Below, piece after piece: positions 46,601 to 58,400 of a stretch of DNA of 64,000 nt (the stretch's first letter is position 1; each line of letters starts with the position of its first letter). The notes under the pieces were generated by a model. It saw only the letters and a program-made list of their open reading frames with translations, was not told the origin of the DNA and did not search any database. A program made the position numbers and the translations under genes. This DNA is from Symsagittifera roscoffensis (lineage: Eukaryota; Xenacoelomorpha; Acoela; Convolutidae). The DNA lies in the NCBI RefSeq assembly GCF_963678635.1, contig NC_087064.1, positions 62,489,548 to 62,553,547 on the forward strand, in the 5' to 3' direction.

Positions 46601-47592
46601 CTCCATAGTGTATTGCTGACTGCGCATAAGCTTTGCAGAGTCGCGTCATTGTTTTCAGAAGAAAAAAATTTCGTTTTGATACATCGTTCTTACTAATTGG
46701 CTCAATTTTTCCTTTGCTTTTAAAAGTGAGCTTTGTAGTTTGAGTTTTGCTTGCTAAAAAAAACTTGCTAAATAATATACTAAAAACTCCCTACTTTTAA
46801 CTTAAAACAAGACTGTTCGTATATAAGGGCAAAATCTTGAATGTTTCGACTGCTCCTTAGTCCATATTGAATAGTTTTGAGGGAAAAAAATGAAAAACTA
46901 TAAATTTTGTGATTAAGTGGGAAAAAATGAGTTCGTTGTAGGAAACTAATGTGACCAATTAGCTAGCCTCAATTTAATTGGGAGTGATTTTGTTGTGCGT
47001 ATATTAATTTGCGTTACACTTTCAGCGTTATGAGAAAAATTTTCAAAGCGGGCATCATTTAGTCCAGACAGGGCAACTTGGCAATTTTCAAATTACCAGA
47101 ACTTGCAAAAAAATATTATACTTTGTCTTAAATTTGATTTCAAGGAGCCAATATTTTCGATTGGGTATAAAAAAATTTTCTTAACGATTTTCAATTCGAT
47201 CGTCGAACCACCCATACATAAAAACTTCGTTTTCTGTGAAACTCAAACATAAACCTTTGAAAATTATATTTTTTTTGTAATCGAAAAAAAGGGGGCGCCG
47301 TTTCTATATAAGCCAGTGTATAGCTACTGATTGATGGATAGGTGAGAAGCTGTAGCGACAAACCTTATAAAATTATATCAATCATATGGACTTACATGTT
47401 GCTCGTTAGAAATCACTAAGCTGCTGCACTTAAGCTAAATAAAATTGTCCTTTTAAGATTTTTCATCATATTTGTTTTTGAAAATCGATCTTTTTTAATA
47501 AAGCAGATTCAGCTAAAGAAGGATTCACTGGATTTTGAAACGAGGAAGTTTAGTCACCTTAAATTGAACTTGAACTGAACTTGAATTAATCG
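43660..47592. other. Spacer with a dispersed duplicated ~400 bp block; no gene recognised
   Basis: 43830-44240 and 45080-45460 are diverged copies in the same orientation. Both carry TGTTGACGGCGTATG, GGAAACCAACTAATCAAAAT and a CTCCTCTCAA.TA block. The first may be partly 3' UTR of the retrotransposon, whose end I cannot place. The 88-codon plus-strand frame 45935-46201 has a real ATG but no recognisable feature. A TATATAAG run near 47307 has no clear gene after it. Confidence 0.5.
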
Positions 47593-48831
47593 TCAATAAA
47601 CTAACTTTCGATCCAAATAAAACTGGTGGGCATCAATCATATGACTGTATTTCCTGACACCGTGAACAGTTAAATGTATTTCAGGGTCATTTCTATCTCT
47701 GTAATATTTATTACCAGTCATCACAGCCGATCTATACTGAATATTGATCAAAGTCGTATCATTTCGTCTCGTGAACCAAACGCATGATCCGACAAACGTG
47801 TCTTCAAACTTCCACAAACACGGTTTTTCTTCGTTTTCTTCTGCTTTCTTTGGATCCAAACCTATGCATGTATAAGGACAATCTCTAGCGAGGTCGATTA
47901 CAGAGCCCATTGAAAACATGTAAAATGGACCCCCACAATACGGTGGGTATGAATTCTCGCTGTATTCTTGTAGCGTTAACTGCCACGAGTTTTTGATTTT
48001 TTTATCCGGATCCGGTCTTTGGACTTTATTTGAACCGCAACCACCCATGTATAATCGGGCCGGTAAAGCGTATTTTTCGACTCTTGTTTGTTTCTCGTTT
48101 TGTAATTTTAAACGCGAATTCAATGCATTCTGCTCATCAATGATAACTTTATCCAAATGTTTTAACCTCAAATAATCATCGTCGTCAATTTTTATAAAAT
48201 ATTCGGCGTTTGAGCAAAAACAAGATGCAAATTTCAGTCCAATTAGAATTTTTAAAGTCGTGTTATAATAACCTTCGGGAACTTTGGCAATAATAATGTC
48301 GTTGTATTTCTCATTCTCGTCGAGAACCATTTGCTCTTCGGTTTTATTACTCGGCATTCCGACTAGAAAAAACACAGTATAACTTCCTTTTAAGGAAGAA
48401 TTTTTAAACGAGGAAAGATTGCCGTAAGTTTCTCGAATAGCGTTTCGTAAATCGCTTCTTGCAATTCGATTTAAGATTTGAATTACCCGTAAATTTTTAA
48501 CCTTTGGGTCGCAAATTGAATTTGAGGCAGATAGCGCATGCAAAGGATCTTCTGACTTCGGAAGTAAATGAATCGGAGCTTTCGGATGAGATTTTATTTC
48601 CGAATCATAGTTCTGCATACATTGCGAAAAAATATCTTTATCGTTGCTTTTTTCCTTCAAATAATTCAGGTTCTCAAGAAAGGATTCATCATTCGATAAT
48701 TTTGAGAACTGTAAGGACTCCGTTTCAAGTTTCCGGCGGTTATTCGTCAATAAATTAAGTAGGAATATTATAAAAAACAAAACAATAAAGCACTTAAACT
48801 TGCGCAGTTTTCTAACAAACATAGAAATCAT
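47593..48831 (-). CDS. Beta-1,3-galactosyltransferase-like GT31 glycosyltransferase
   Basis: A 412-residue intronless gene. It would transfer a sugar, probably galactose or GlcNAc, from a UDP-sugar in beta-1,3 linkage onto glycoproteins or glycolipids in the Golgi. Residues 1-13 are a basic cytosolic tail. Residues 14-30 are a single membrane anchor (type II topology) and about 30-105 form the stem. Catalytic GT31 motifs follow in order: RNAIRETYG (129-137), VFFLVG (153-158), NEKYNDIIIAKVPEGYYNTTLK (about 173-194), KIDDDDYL (214-221, the metal-binding DxD motif), YPPYCGGPFYMFS (295-307) and FEDTFVG (342-348). N-glycosylation sequons occur (for example NKT, NTT). The start is the first ATG, directly before the anchor. 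No frame breaks are present. Orthology and exact sugar specificity cannot be decided. Confidence 0.88.
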   Translation of the reverse strand: MISMFVRKLRKFKCFIVLFFIIFLLNLLTNNRRKLETESLQFSKLSNDESFLENLNYLKEKSNDKDIFSQCMQNYDSEIKSHPKAPIHLLPKSEDPLHALSASNSICDPKVKNLRVIQILNRIARSDLRNAIRETYGNLSSFKNSSLKGSYTVFFLVGMPSNKTEEQMVLDENEKYNDIIIAKVPEGYYNTTLKILIGLKFASCFCSNAEYFIKIDDDDYLRLKHLDKVIIDEQNALNSRLKLQNEKQTRVEKYALPARLYMGGCGSNKVQRPDPDKKIKNSWQLTLQEYSENSYPPYCGGPFYMFSMGSVIDLARDCPYTCIGLDPKKAEENEEKPCLWKFEDTFVGSCVWFTRRNDTTLINIQYRSAVMTGNKYYRDRNDPEIHLTVHGVRKYSHMIDAHQFYLDRKLVY

Positions 48832-48989
48832 TTTCGTTGAACTTCAAAATTGTATTCTCAACTCCTTCTGATTTTTGTTCGTGTCATCTGTCTGAAGCCA
48901 CAGGAAAACGCATAATTGTTATCATAATTTTCAGTCTAAGCAAAACATGCGTTTTTAACAAAAGTCAATGGATTCATTATTTTGCAATC

Positions 48990-49074
48990 GCTCAGTTCCG
49001 TTTTTTAATTATTCAGTTCTGTTTTGTAATTGCTCAGTTCCGTTTTTTAATTATTCAGTTCCGTTTTTTAATCT
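48990..49074. repeat. 21 bp minisatellite upstream of the GT31 gene
   Basis: Four copies of a CTCAGTTCCGTTTTTTAATTA-type unit, 160-245 bases upstream of the GT31 ATG. It could affect the promoter, but nothing shows this directly. Confidence 0.85.
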
Positions 49075-49279
49075 TACAAGAAACCTATTTTGTTAAAAAA
49101 TATTCTGCACCAAAAGCAAATTTAAAAAAAACAGTCAAAATGACGTTGTGAGCACTTTTTAGAAAAAATTGACAACATAATTGCATATTTTTAGCGCGCA
49201 CTTCCCCGGCGATAGTTATAGTGGCGATATTTTCCAGCCAAAAAGAGATCTCATAAAAATATATCAAATGGGTGACCAT

Positions 49280-52050
49280 TTGGAAAAATTGGGCAACTAG
49301 AGTTGAGAAGAGCGGTCTATTGACATCCCCCCATCCCTTCCTCCAGCACGCTACTGCTGAAAACGCATCATCAAGAACTTAGTTACTTCTTTACTCAAGC
49401 TACTGTTGATGGAATCTTGAAAAATCGTAAAATCTTACAAGCTAACGCGTGTTAAAAAGATTTGATCATAGTTTCACAATTCATTTACCTTTGATTCTTT
49501 TCTACATTGTGGATAAAACTGAGCACAAAATCAGGTTTATGCATTCTGAAAAATCTGTTTTTGATGTCGATTTTCAACTACATTACTTCAATTTTAAGCG
49601 GAATTCTTAGATAGAGCGATAGAGCAAGAGCAAATGATAGAAGCTACCCTCTATGCATTTATCAAAATTTGGTTTCAAAGACTTACCAATGTAATCCGGG
49701 CTGAATATACCAGATTTCCTCATATGCACAAATTTTTCAATCCGCGTAAAAAAGTAAATAACAGCCAAGTTTTTCAAAAACTTCACACTGACTATTTCAC
49801 TTTCGCGCTAAGAATGTTTCACGTCGCATGAACAAGTGTTTCACTCCATTTGTTCGAGGAAGAGTTCACTGCGATGTAAAAATTTGCGCAAATGAGGATA
49901 TTTGGCATTGTCAGACCAAAGTTCCCTTGGGAATTTTTTGAAACCATTTATTCCTAGTTTCATAGAGGTTAGCTTTAAGCGTCTGCTCTAGCTCATTGTA
50001 AAAATGTTACTGAAAATTTGAGTAGTGGACAAAAATGGACAAAAAAAAACGCAAATTCACTTTTTTACTCTCTAAAATGCCTGTTTACAATGTCCAAATA
50101 GGGTACCATTTCCTAAGTTTTCTGCAAAACTCTCACATAGAGCAAGAGCAAATGATCAGAGCTACCCTTTATAAAACATTCATTTTTTAGCTTCACAAGC
50201 TTACCGAGGTAGTCCGGGTCTGAAACTGTCAGATACTCTTGAGTGCAAGTTTTTCAATCCTCGTGGAAAATTAAGTAACAGTCGACTTCAGTAAAATTTT
50301 CACACCGATTAATGAATTTTATCGCTGAGAACTTTTCACTTCGCATGAACAATTTTTTCACAGCTTATTCGAGAAAGAATTCACTACGATGCAAAAAGTA
50401 GTGCAGATGAGGAAATCTGACCTTTTCAGACCCGGATTATGTCTTTGAAGCTAAATACTGATAGTTTTACAGAGGGTAATTTTGATCAGTTGCTCTTGGT
50501 ATTTGTAAAAACTTTGCGAAGATTGAAGTAAATGTTGTCCAAAATGGACCTTCAAAACAAGTTTTTATAGAACAAAAAGATAAATGTTCGTCTTATTTTG
50601 GTCGAATAGTGTAAGCCTGAGTTTGCTTGTACGCTTGAAAACAATATGCTTTTTATTAATCGGGAAAGCCCAGTTTTGATCTGAAGAAATTTTTTTTATG
50701 GTTTGTCCTTTTGATTTTTCTATTTTACTGACCTTATAAATACAAGACTTTCCAGAACTGTAACTGAACTGTAACTCGCCTCTCTTAAATTAACCAATTT
50801 TGTAGAAGATTAGAATTAGGGTTGAGTTTTGGGTAGAATTCAATTTTTTTGCCGGTTAATCTGGGTATCCGCAAAACAATTGTTCCATTGATGAAAACAT
50901 TTTTCGAAAATTTCAAAAATGGTTTTTAAGAGTCGATGAACGTACTGAAGACTCCTATGAAGGTCGTGACGGTTTTTTATTTTTTTTCTAGAAAGAATTC
51001 TAAAATTTGTTCAGGCTTAAAATTGATTTTTTTGCGGCTTGACTTTGGTTTTTAGGCTAATTGCTGGTTGTTAAAAGGATGGAACACTCCACTATTAAAC
51101 AACAAAAAGTAAATGAAACCAAAAATGTAGTTAAATTCTAGTTTCAGAAAAGGTTTCACTTGCGAGATTTTAAGTGGAATAAAAAGTTTAACCATTTAAA
51201 CGGCTTCTTTCAAATTAAATTAAGTACATCAAAAAAAATTGTCAATCATAATTGTTTTTAGAATTTTGAAAAAACTTTGACACCATCTTTTTTTATTGAA
51301 CTCGTTGTCATTTTTCCTACTCTCTGCTGGCTATGTTTTGTTCACTTTTTAATGAACCAGTTTTCCTTCTAACCGGTAGTGTACCAAATAATCTAGTTTT
51401 CAAAAAGTTGTAATCTTTTCGATAACGTTTGATTTAAATGTGGAATTTTTTGGTCGTTATTTATGAACCCCAAAAAAATTAACTCATTTGTAGATGAAAC
51501 TTATTGACAATCGGGGTTCTCAATAAAAGTTCAAACTCAAGGTGTAATATGGGCAAAAAATTTATAAAGATTGCAGCTAAAACTTTACAGGCTCTTGAAG
51601 CAAATAATCAAAACTACCCTCTCTGAAACCATCTGAATAAAAAAAAAACACTTTTTCGACAGCAGGCGTAGAAGGGTAGAGAGCACAGCCGTGTGTTACA
51701 AAAAATTGTCACACAAGACAATCCATTTTTTACTGAGAATGTTCAAAGTCTCATGAACATATTTTTCTACTCGCTGATATGAAAAAAAATCACGCTTATC
51801 GGAAACTTTACGGCAGATACGAAGAACTGGCGCTCTCAGACCCATATACAACTAATGGCATATGTGTATAACTAAAATATGTACATTCACAGGACATCAA
51901 AGTTGCAGATGTTGTAACCTTTTGACTTCTGTGAGCAAACGAAAACAAAATTTTTATTTAAATTTTTGTTGTTTTCTTAGCAACTATTTAATATGAAGGG
52001 CTCAAAATTCGTCAAATGGTAGCTAAAACCTTTTGGAAGGAGTTAGTGAA
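49280..52050. repeat. Degenerate dispersed repeats, family of ~450 bp
   Basis: Diverged copies near 49590-49990, 50135-50520 and 51590-51880 (another at about 54200-54610) share GCAAATGATxxxAGCTACCCT, an AGACTTACC-like block, TGTTTCAC.TCGCATGAACA and TTCAGACCC. No gene is seen. The frames in the copies are broken and disagree. Confidence 0.6.
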
Positions 52051-52059
52051 AGAGTAAAA

Positions 52060-52980
52060 AACCTTGTTTTGAAAGCTTTGAACTGCAAGTATATTGTTTC
52101 TAGTTTCCAAGAAGTTCTTGTTTGTTTTCAGAGTTACAATTTATGGGCTCAAATTATTTTATAGAAACATGATGGCTGCACTTACTATTTAGGACGCAGT
52201 AAAATTACAGACATGAAAAAGGAAAAAAATCACAAAGCGTCAAAAAAATTATCATATCTGTTTTGGCGATACAGACCTTGAAAAAAAATGGATAAACAAC
52301 TGAGACAACATAATTGCTTGTGATAACCCTATGCAAGGATCGGGTCATCTTTCCGAAAAACTTGCTTGATCATTCTCCTACTAGGTTATTTTGATCATCA
52401 GCGCAAAAATATTCGTAAAGACTTTTGACGCCGGAACAAAAAAGTATTTCTGATTTTTATCTTTTATCTCTGGCGTTTTATGCGGCCTAAATAGCCAAAA
52501 ATAGAAATCCCGCTTGTTTTGAAGGCGTTTCACTGAGAATATAATCATACTAATTTCCGAGGTGTTTTGTATTCAAACTGTGAGTTACAATTATTGGGCT
52601 AAAACAGTTTTTTGGGAATTTAATGAGCTGGACTTACTGTTTAGGCTGCAAAAAATGACGGACATGAAAATAAAAAAAAACTTAGTCCGGCGTCAAAAAA
52701 ACTTCGTTTCTGTTTTGGCAATACAGACATCGAGAAGTCTTGGGCTTTTATACCAGAAAAATGCACAAAAGTTTGAGACAACATAACGACTATTGAAAAC
52801 CCTATGCAAGGAACGGGTAAGTCATTTTTCCGAAAAAATTTGCTGAAACAGTTCTTTCATTAGCTTATTTCGATCATCAGAGCAAAGTTTTTCATAATTA
52901 CTTGACAAGGTTTTGACACCGAAGCAAAAATATGAATTTCAAATTTCATCTCTGTCTTTTTACGCGGCCCAGATAATAAG
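52060..52980. repeat. Diverged tandem pair related to the 53.6 kb repeat
   Basis: About 52060-52510 and 52515-52980 share GAGACAACATAA, ACCCTATGCAAGGA.CGGGT, TTTCCGAAAAA.TTGCT and GATCATCAG.GCAAA. The GAGCTGGACTTACTGTTTAGG part also aligns to the left arm of the foldback at 53762. Confidence 0.6.
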
Positions 52981-53584
52981 TCGAACTCCCAATCAGTTTC
53001 CCAAATCACTAAATTCAGCAAATCAATTCAAGTTTCTTGTGTATTTTGCAAGGCCGTTTCTACAGCAAGAACACCTCTGAAACTAGTTATGATTAAACTT
53101 GCAACTTTACGGCTTTAAAACAATGTTTCTCAACTCTTAAGACTAATGCTCTCCAAATAATTAAACACAGTCTGTGTCAAACATTCAGCCTCATTTCATA
53201 ACTATTAGCGGGAAAACAAAAAAGATGGAATAAATTAGCTTGTTTAAAGTCACATTAGAAATTGGTATAGTTAATGGAGTTACAGTAAGTTTTTTATCTC
53301 ATTTAATTGTGCATAAGGAAAACTATAGCCTTTCCCTTCGGGACTTGGTTTTGTATTAACATAAATCAGTGGATGTCATCTGACCCAAGTATACTCACGG
53401 CGGTATGGTTGCACGAATGAGAAAACGGACACCTGGAGAAAAATACTGATGATTGTGTTGCATGAAAAAACGCAGGGCGCAAATTCAGGCTTTTAGTCTG
53501 TGATTTTTTTAAATCAAGGAACAGTTTTAAAAAATTTTCATTCAAAACAATCTTATCGATCGAGAAGAAATGGTTGGAGCTGCT
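52981..53584. other. No gene recognised
   Basis: Spacer before the long direct repeat. No repeat, ORF or RNA gene was noticed. Confidence 0.35.
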
Positions 53585-54168
53585 GTCCTACGAGTCTACA
53601 TTTTTTACAGGTCTGTTACAGGTCTGAATATCCAGTTTTGAAGGCGTGAAATAGCGAGTTTTTCATTTTAGTTTCAGAGGTGTTCTTGCTGTGGAAACAT
53701 CCTCGCAAACTATACCACAAGTTTGAATTTACAGGTTCAAGCTGGTTATCTGGGAAGCTGATGAGATGGACTTATTGTTTTATTTGCCGAAAATCGTCAG
53801 ACATGAATTGAAAAAAGTGTTTGGTTTGGCGAGACAACCATCAAGAGATTGTGTGCTCTTATACCAAAAAAAAACTGAACAACGATATAGTAAATATGAA
53901 TGCTACTGAGAATTTTATATATATATAAAATTCTCAGCAGCATTCATATTAACTGTATCGTTGTTCATTTTGTTTTGGTATAAGAGCATAAAATTTCTTG
54001 ATGTCTGTCTCGCCAAACCAAATACTTTTTTCAATTCATGTCTGAAGATTTTCGGCAAATAAAACAATAAGTCCACCTCAACTCTCGATTTCTCGAAAGA
54101 ATTGACAATGAAAAAGGGCATTATGAAGACTTAAAATATATTTTTTTCTATGTTATTCAATTGGTTGT
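53585..54168. repeat. Long direct repeat, left copy (~584 bp)
   Basis: Nearly identical (roughly 15 differences noticed by eye) to 63413-64000 in the same orientation, starting at GTCCTACGAGTCTA. The right copy is cut by the window end, so the true length is unknown. Between the two copies lies the right-hand polymerase element. Confidence 0.9.
53762..54079. repeat. ~318 bp foldback inside the left direct repeat
   Basis: The arm from GAGATGGACTTATTG is repeated inverted to CAATAAGTCCACCTC. The centre is GAGAATTTTATATATATATAAAATTCTC. The second copy at 63591-63911 has a longer TA run at the centre and its own arm differences. Confidence 0.85.
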
Positions 54169-54760
54169 AAAAGAACTCTTATACAAATTTTAATAGAAGA
54201 ACGTTTCGCAATGATAAAAACTGTGGAACTAAGGTTAATTGATTGTGACAGGGCATCATATTTTTATTGGGTGTAGATGGGTGTTAGAAAATTGCAGTTT
54301 ACAGGACTTTTTATTTATTACTGATATAAAGACACCATTTCTGACCATCTTCACTAAGTTTACCAAGCAGCGTGAAATTGTAAACAACAGAAGAATGAAC
54401 AATTCATTTTTCTCACTGAAAATGTTTCACATCGTGTAAACATTTTGCTTAACGCGTATTCCATAAGAAATTAAATCCGGAAAAACAACTTAGTGTAGAG
54501 GATGATTACATCTTCAGACCCATGAAAAACTGGGTGTCCTTAAAATCAATTTTTGATAATTTCACCGAGGCTCTAAGCATTTCGTATTGGTCCATAATAA
54601 CAATTTTGTGTAAACTCTAAGTTTAATATTGTCTAACAAAACCATCACCGAAAATATTAATTTTAATTTTTTCAAGACTTTTATCTTTGTGATAAAAGCC
54701 TTAAAAAAACGCGTTAGTGGCAAGATAATTTTGTTTTTATGAGTAATTTAAATAAATTAA

Positions 54761-55150
54761 AGTAGTAGATGTTGGAGGTGATCAGGGGGGGGGGGGGGGG
54801 GAGGGGAGCGTGGCTGACCCTATGTATTAAGATACGTTATAGATTCCAGGTCAGCATTGCTACGTATTAACATTGGGTATAGAGTCTACAATGTATTAGA
54901 ATAGGTAATACTAATGGTAGGCTTTCATGGTTTGAGTGATGGTAAGATAATAATAAAAAAATGGTATTTTTTTGTGTTTTGTGTAGAAATGTCTAGTTTT
55001 TCGCAAAAATCTCGGCGCGCGTTATCTAATTGGAAAAAAATAATGATTAGTTAAGTGTAAATTAAGGAATGAAGGTCTTTTAATTAGTTATTTGGTACAT
55101 GGTAAGTCAATGGTAAGAGTTTTTGAGTACAAATTGAGATTTTTTATCAG
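54761..55150. mobile_element. Left terminus of the right-hand polymerase element
   Basis: It begins AGTAGTAGATG at 54761, then GGAGGTGATCAGG and an 18-base G-run, then a TATGTATTAAGATA and GATGGTAAGATAA block. It continues with TGTAGAAATGTCTAG and TTTCGCAAAAATCTCGG. This is the reverse complement of the tail at 23650-24353, more diverged. The polymerase stop codon is only about 650 bases inside it. Confidence 0.65.
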
Positions 55151-55390
55151 AAACACTTAAATTTTTTTTTCAAAAAACTTCAAAACGCGATAAGATTTGC
55201 AATAATTTGACTTATTAACTAAATTATTAGATAATCTGAGAAAAAAAATAATTTTCGAAAAAAAATTTAAATTACAAAAAATTTCATAAATCACTGCCTC
55301 GTATTTGAATTTTACCGCAAATTTATAATTAAACACCAACAAAATACTGCTTCATACAAAAATTTAATACATTGCACCACTTGTTATAAG

Positions 55391-55396
55391 TTTATT
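55391..55396 (-). terminator. Poly(A) signal of the polymerase gene
   Basis: TTTATT on the plus strand is AATAAA on the minus strand, 15 bases after the polymerase stop codon. Confidence 0.45.
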
Positions 55397-55411
55397 ACAC
55401 TACATCAGTTC

Positions 55412-58400
55412 TTATAAGCTCAATGGTTTTGTATGAACTCCGTCAGCATGTCCTTTCATTGTTTGCTCATATGTGGCCACCATATGGTTTACGGTTCTGA
55501 ATCCTCTATGAGCAGATGTAAGGTTAGCTGCTTCATTAAACACTCTCCTGTACTTTGCCATGGGTCCATCTCCAGAATCTTCTGGAACTAGTTTGTTCAA
55601 ACCTTTACTACTGAATTTGAATTTATCTGACTTGTTTTCATAGCAGCAATATGTCTTGCTGCATAAACATAGCAATTCTGTGCACCTAAATCCCTCTTTG
55701 AAAAATCACGGCTCCCGCTTATCATGCTTTTTATGGATACTGAAACACGTTCGAGGGAAGATATTAGATTTTGCATCTGCCTTGAAAGAGTCCCTGCAGT
55801 CATTTTCCCTCATTTTTTCCCAAATGTTTCTTTTTTCTGGTTGGATACAGTCGTATAAATTTTCTTCAGCAAGGACTAAGTAAAGTGAGTATGTGTCCAT
55901 CTCCAACTCTTCAAATTTATTTACATCACAGAACTTCTCAAAGAAGTTATAGTAGAGTTCCAACTTTCTCAGCTTGCTTACTGAAGTATGAAAAAGCCAA
56001 CAATAATGGGTTTTCGGTGCTCAATGGTTTATTTCAACAAATCCACCCCACATAAGTCTTCTTCAACTGTATTTTATCTTTTGAACAATTGTTAATTGAT
56101 CGCTGCATGAATTTTTTCATCGTGCTAATACTTCGTAATTGTATGCTTGGATCTATCGATGATCTGATATCCATAGGAGTATTACCCAAAAGTTTTATTG
56201 TTTCTGCTACAACGCCTGAGAGGGTTTTCACCTCTTTCTATTCTCGCACCAACCACTGATTGATCGAAATTACTGAAACCTTTTCGTGGAGTGTACTGAA
56301 CAAAAACGTAAATTTCGGTGCACTGCAATCCAAGTTCCAAATAGAAATTGAACAGAGGAATTATAACTGTTCCATTTTCTAGCTTGAAACTAGATATCAG
56401 CGTTCTTTGAGGATGTCTTAACATTTCGTTCTCGATTGCATAGTTTTTCATGTGGTCTCCAATATCACTTCCTCCAACATCGGTGTTGTTGAAAATTGGA
56501 GGAGAGTTGGCAATTTTTAGTTTCAGTTCATATGGAACAACTAAATTGCACTGAACATAGCCAGAAAGAGATCCATCTTTGATTTTTGCTAGAAGGGAGC
56601 CTGTAGAAAGAGGTCTTTTGGCAGTAAAAAGGGCTCTGACATAATTTTTGATCTTGTCATTGGTTGTGAAACTTTCCCACCACTCACACTCCCACATTTC
56701 TTCAACTTTGTATCCTTTCTCTTTTATGTATTCCCGTCTCATATCATCCATCTCTCTCTTCTGATTTTCTCGTTCAATATCCTGACCTGTTAAGGAGGGA
56801 TGAGCATTTTGACAAGTACAGAAGGGGTATTAATATCCCATTATCCCATTGCTTCGAACACTGTCTTACAGTGATAACGATAACCGTCCACATAAAACAG
56901 TCGACTTTTTTCTGTTTACCACATGTAAAAAAGCTCTCAGTTTTACATTTTGGTTTTATTTCCTGGTAAAAAGACATGATTATATTTTCAAAGTTGCAAG
57001 TTCAATTATCTCTAGCGTTGAATTTCTGCATATCAGTGTCAAACTCCCATTTCGTGTACACATCTATTGGCATAACTTGACACATTGAGAAGGGGTAGAG
57101 CTGACTTGCATCAATTCCAACGATTGATTTACAAACATTTGATGAATTTCTGATGAATGTTTCATCGATCACAGCTTTTGCGAGTGAATCAAATGGAAGG
57201 CTCACCGGTCATTTCTTCTCGTATTTTTTCACACAAATCTTTATCGTTTTCAAAAAACGGATAAAACTTGTAATTTGTAGATTTATGTAGACATATGTAT
57301 GCTAGACTTGGAAGTGTACAACCAAGTTTTAACATGTTAATTATCCTTTTATGATAAAACTCAATCGTTTTTTGCATTGCCTCTAGGGTTGGAACTACAT
57401 CCTTGTTATTGTACCACTACAAAAAGTCTTTGAACCCAGTCATTCCGTTTTTCTTCCAAGTCTCTCGTAAGTAATTGTAATTATCCAAACCAGTTGGAGG
57501 CACAGACTTGATTTGACGCTTTTTCAGTGCTTGTTGTTCGTCAAGCCCACACTTTCTTAGCTTTTCATAATCGACGAAGTCTTTGTCTAGAGGATTGTTG
57601 TTTCTAATTTTACTAAAAAAGGCTTCATACGGTGGCAATTCGGGAAAATCAAGTTCGTTTGGGTTGTCAAACCACTCATAGGGAAAGAATCTTTTCGTTT
57701 CGCTAGCTTTTTATGCTTTGAAAAAAGAGTCCAGAGTAGTTGCTCCACCCAAAAACTTCATTATGTTGAGAAATTGTACATCTCCAAACATGAAAGATAT
57801 AAAATCGTTCGCTTTTTTGATGACTGATGTTTCTTGTTCTTTATCGCGAATCAAACAGGAGATAAGGTAGGAATTGATCAAACTCCAGCATATCTACCAC
57901 TATTAAATCCAAAAACAGGTAAATTATTTTTCATATCTCATAAGATGTTGTTCCAAATTATTGAGTTGACTTTTTTGAGTTGCTTAGAACTGTGTTGACA
58001 TATCCGCTTCTTCCGAATCTTCAATGCATTCTTCTTTGTACTCAAATTTGTTACTTGAATAGTTTTTACCCCGTTCGTTCAGCTGATCAAAGATCTTTTC
58101 CTTGATCGTTCATCGACAGCTACTTCAATATCTTGAGATTTTGTTCTCATCTCCAGCTTATTTTTTTCATCCAACAGTTCGAGGTTGCTTACAAAATCGA
58201 TTAACAAGCTCTGTAGATCCTTGCTTTACAAGAAGATGGGTTCATCAATCAGATTCGATATTGAGACTGAAATGGCAAAATGTTTTCCGATCCAGGTGGT
58301 AGTCTGCTTCTTTTTTAGTTCTTCTGTAGGAACACAAATCGACTCAAAATTGAAAATTGCTAGATTATTAAAAAGTTTGTTTCCTTCAGAAACTGGAAGA

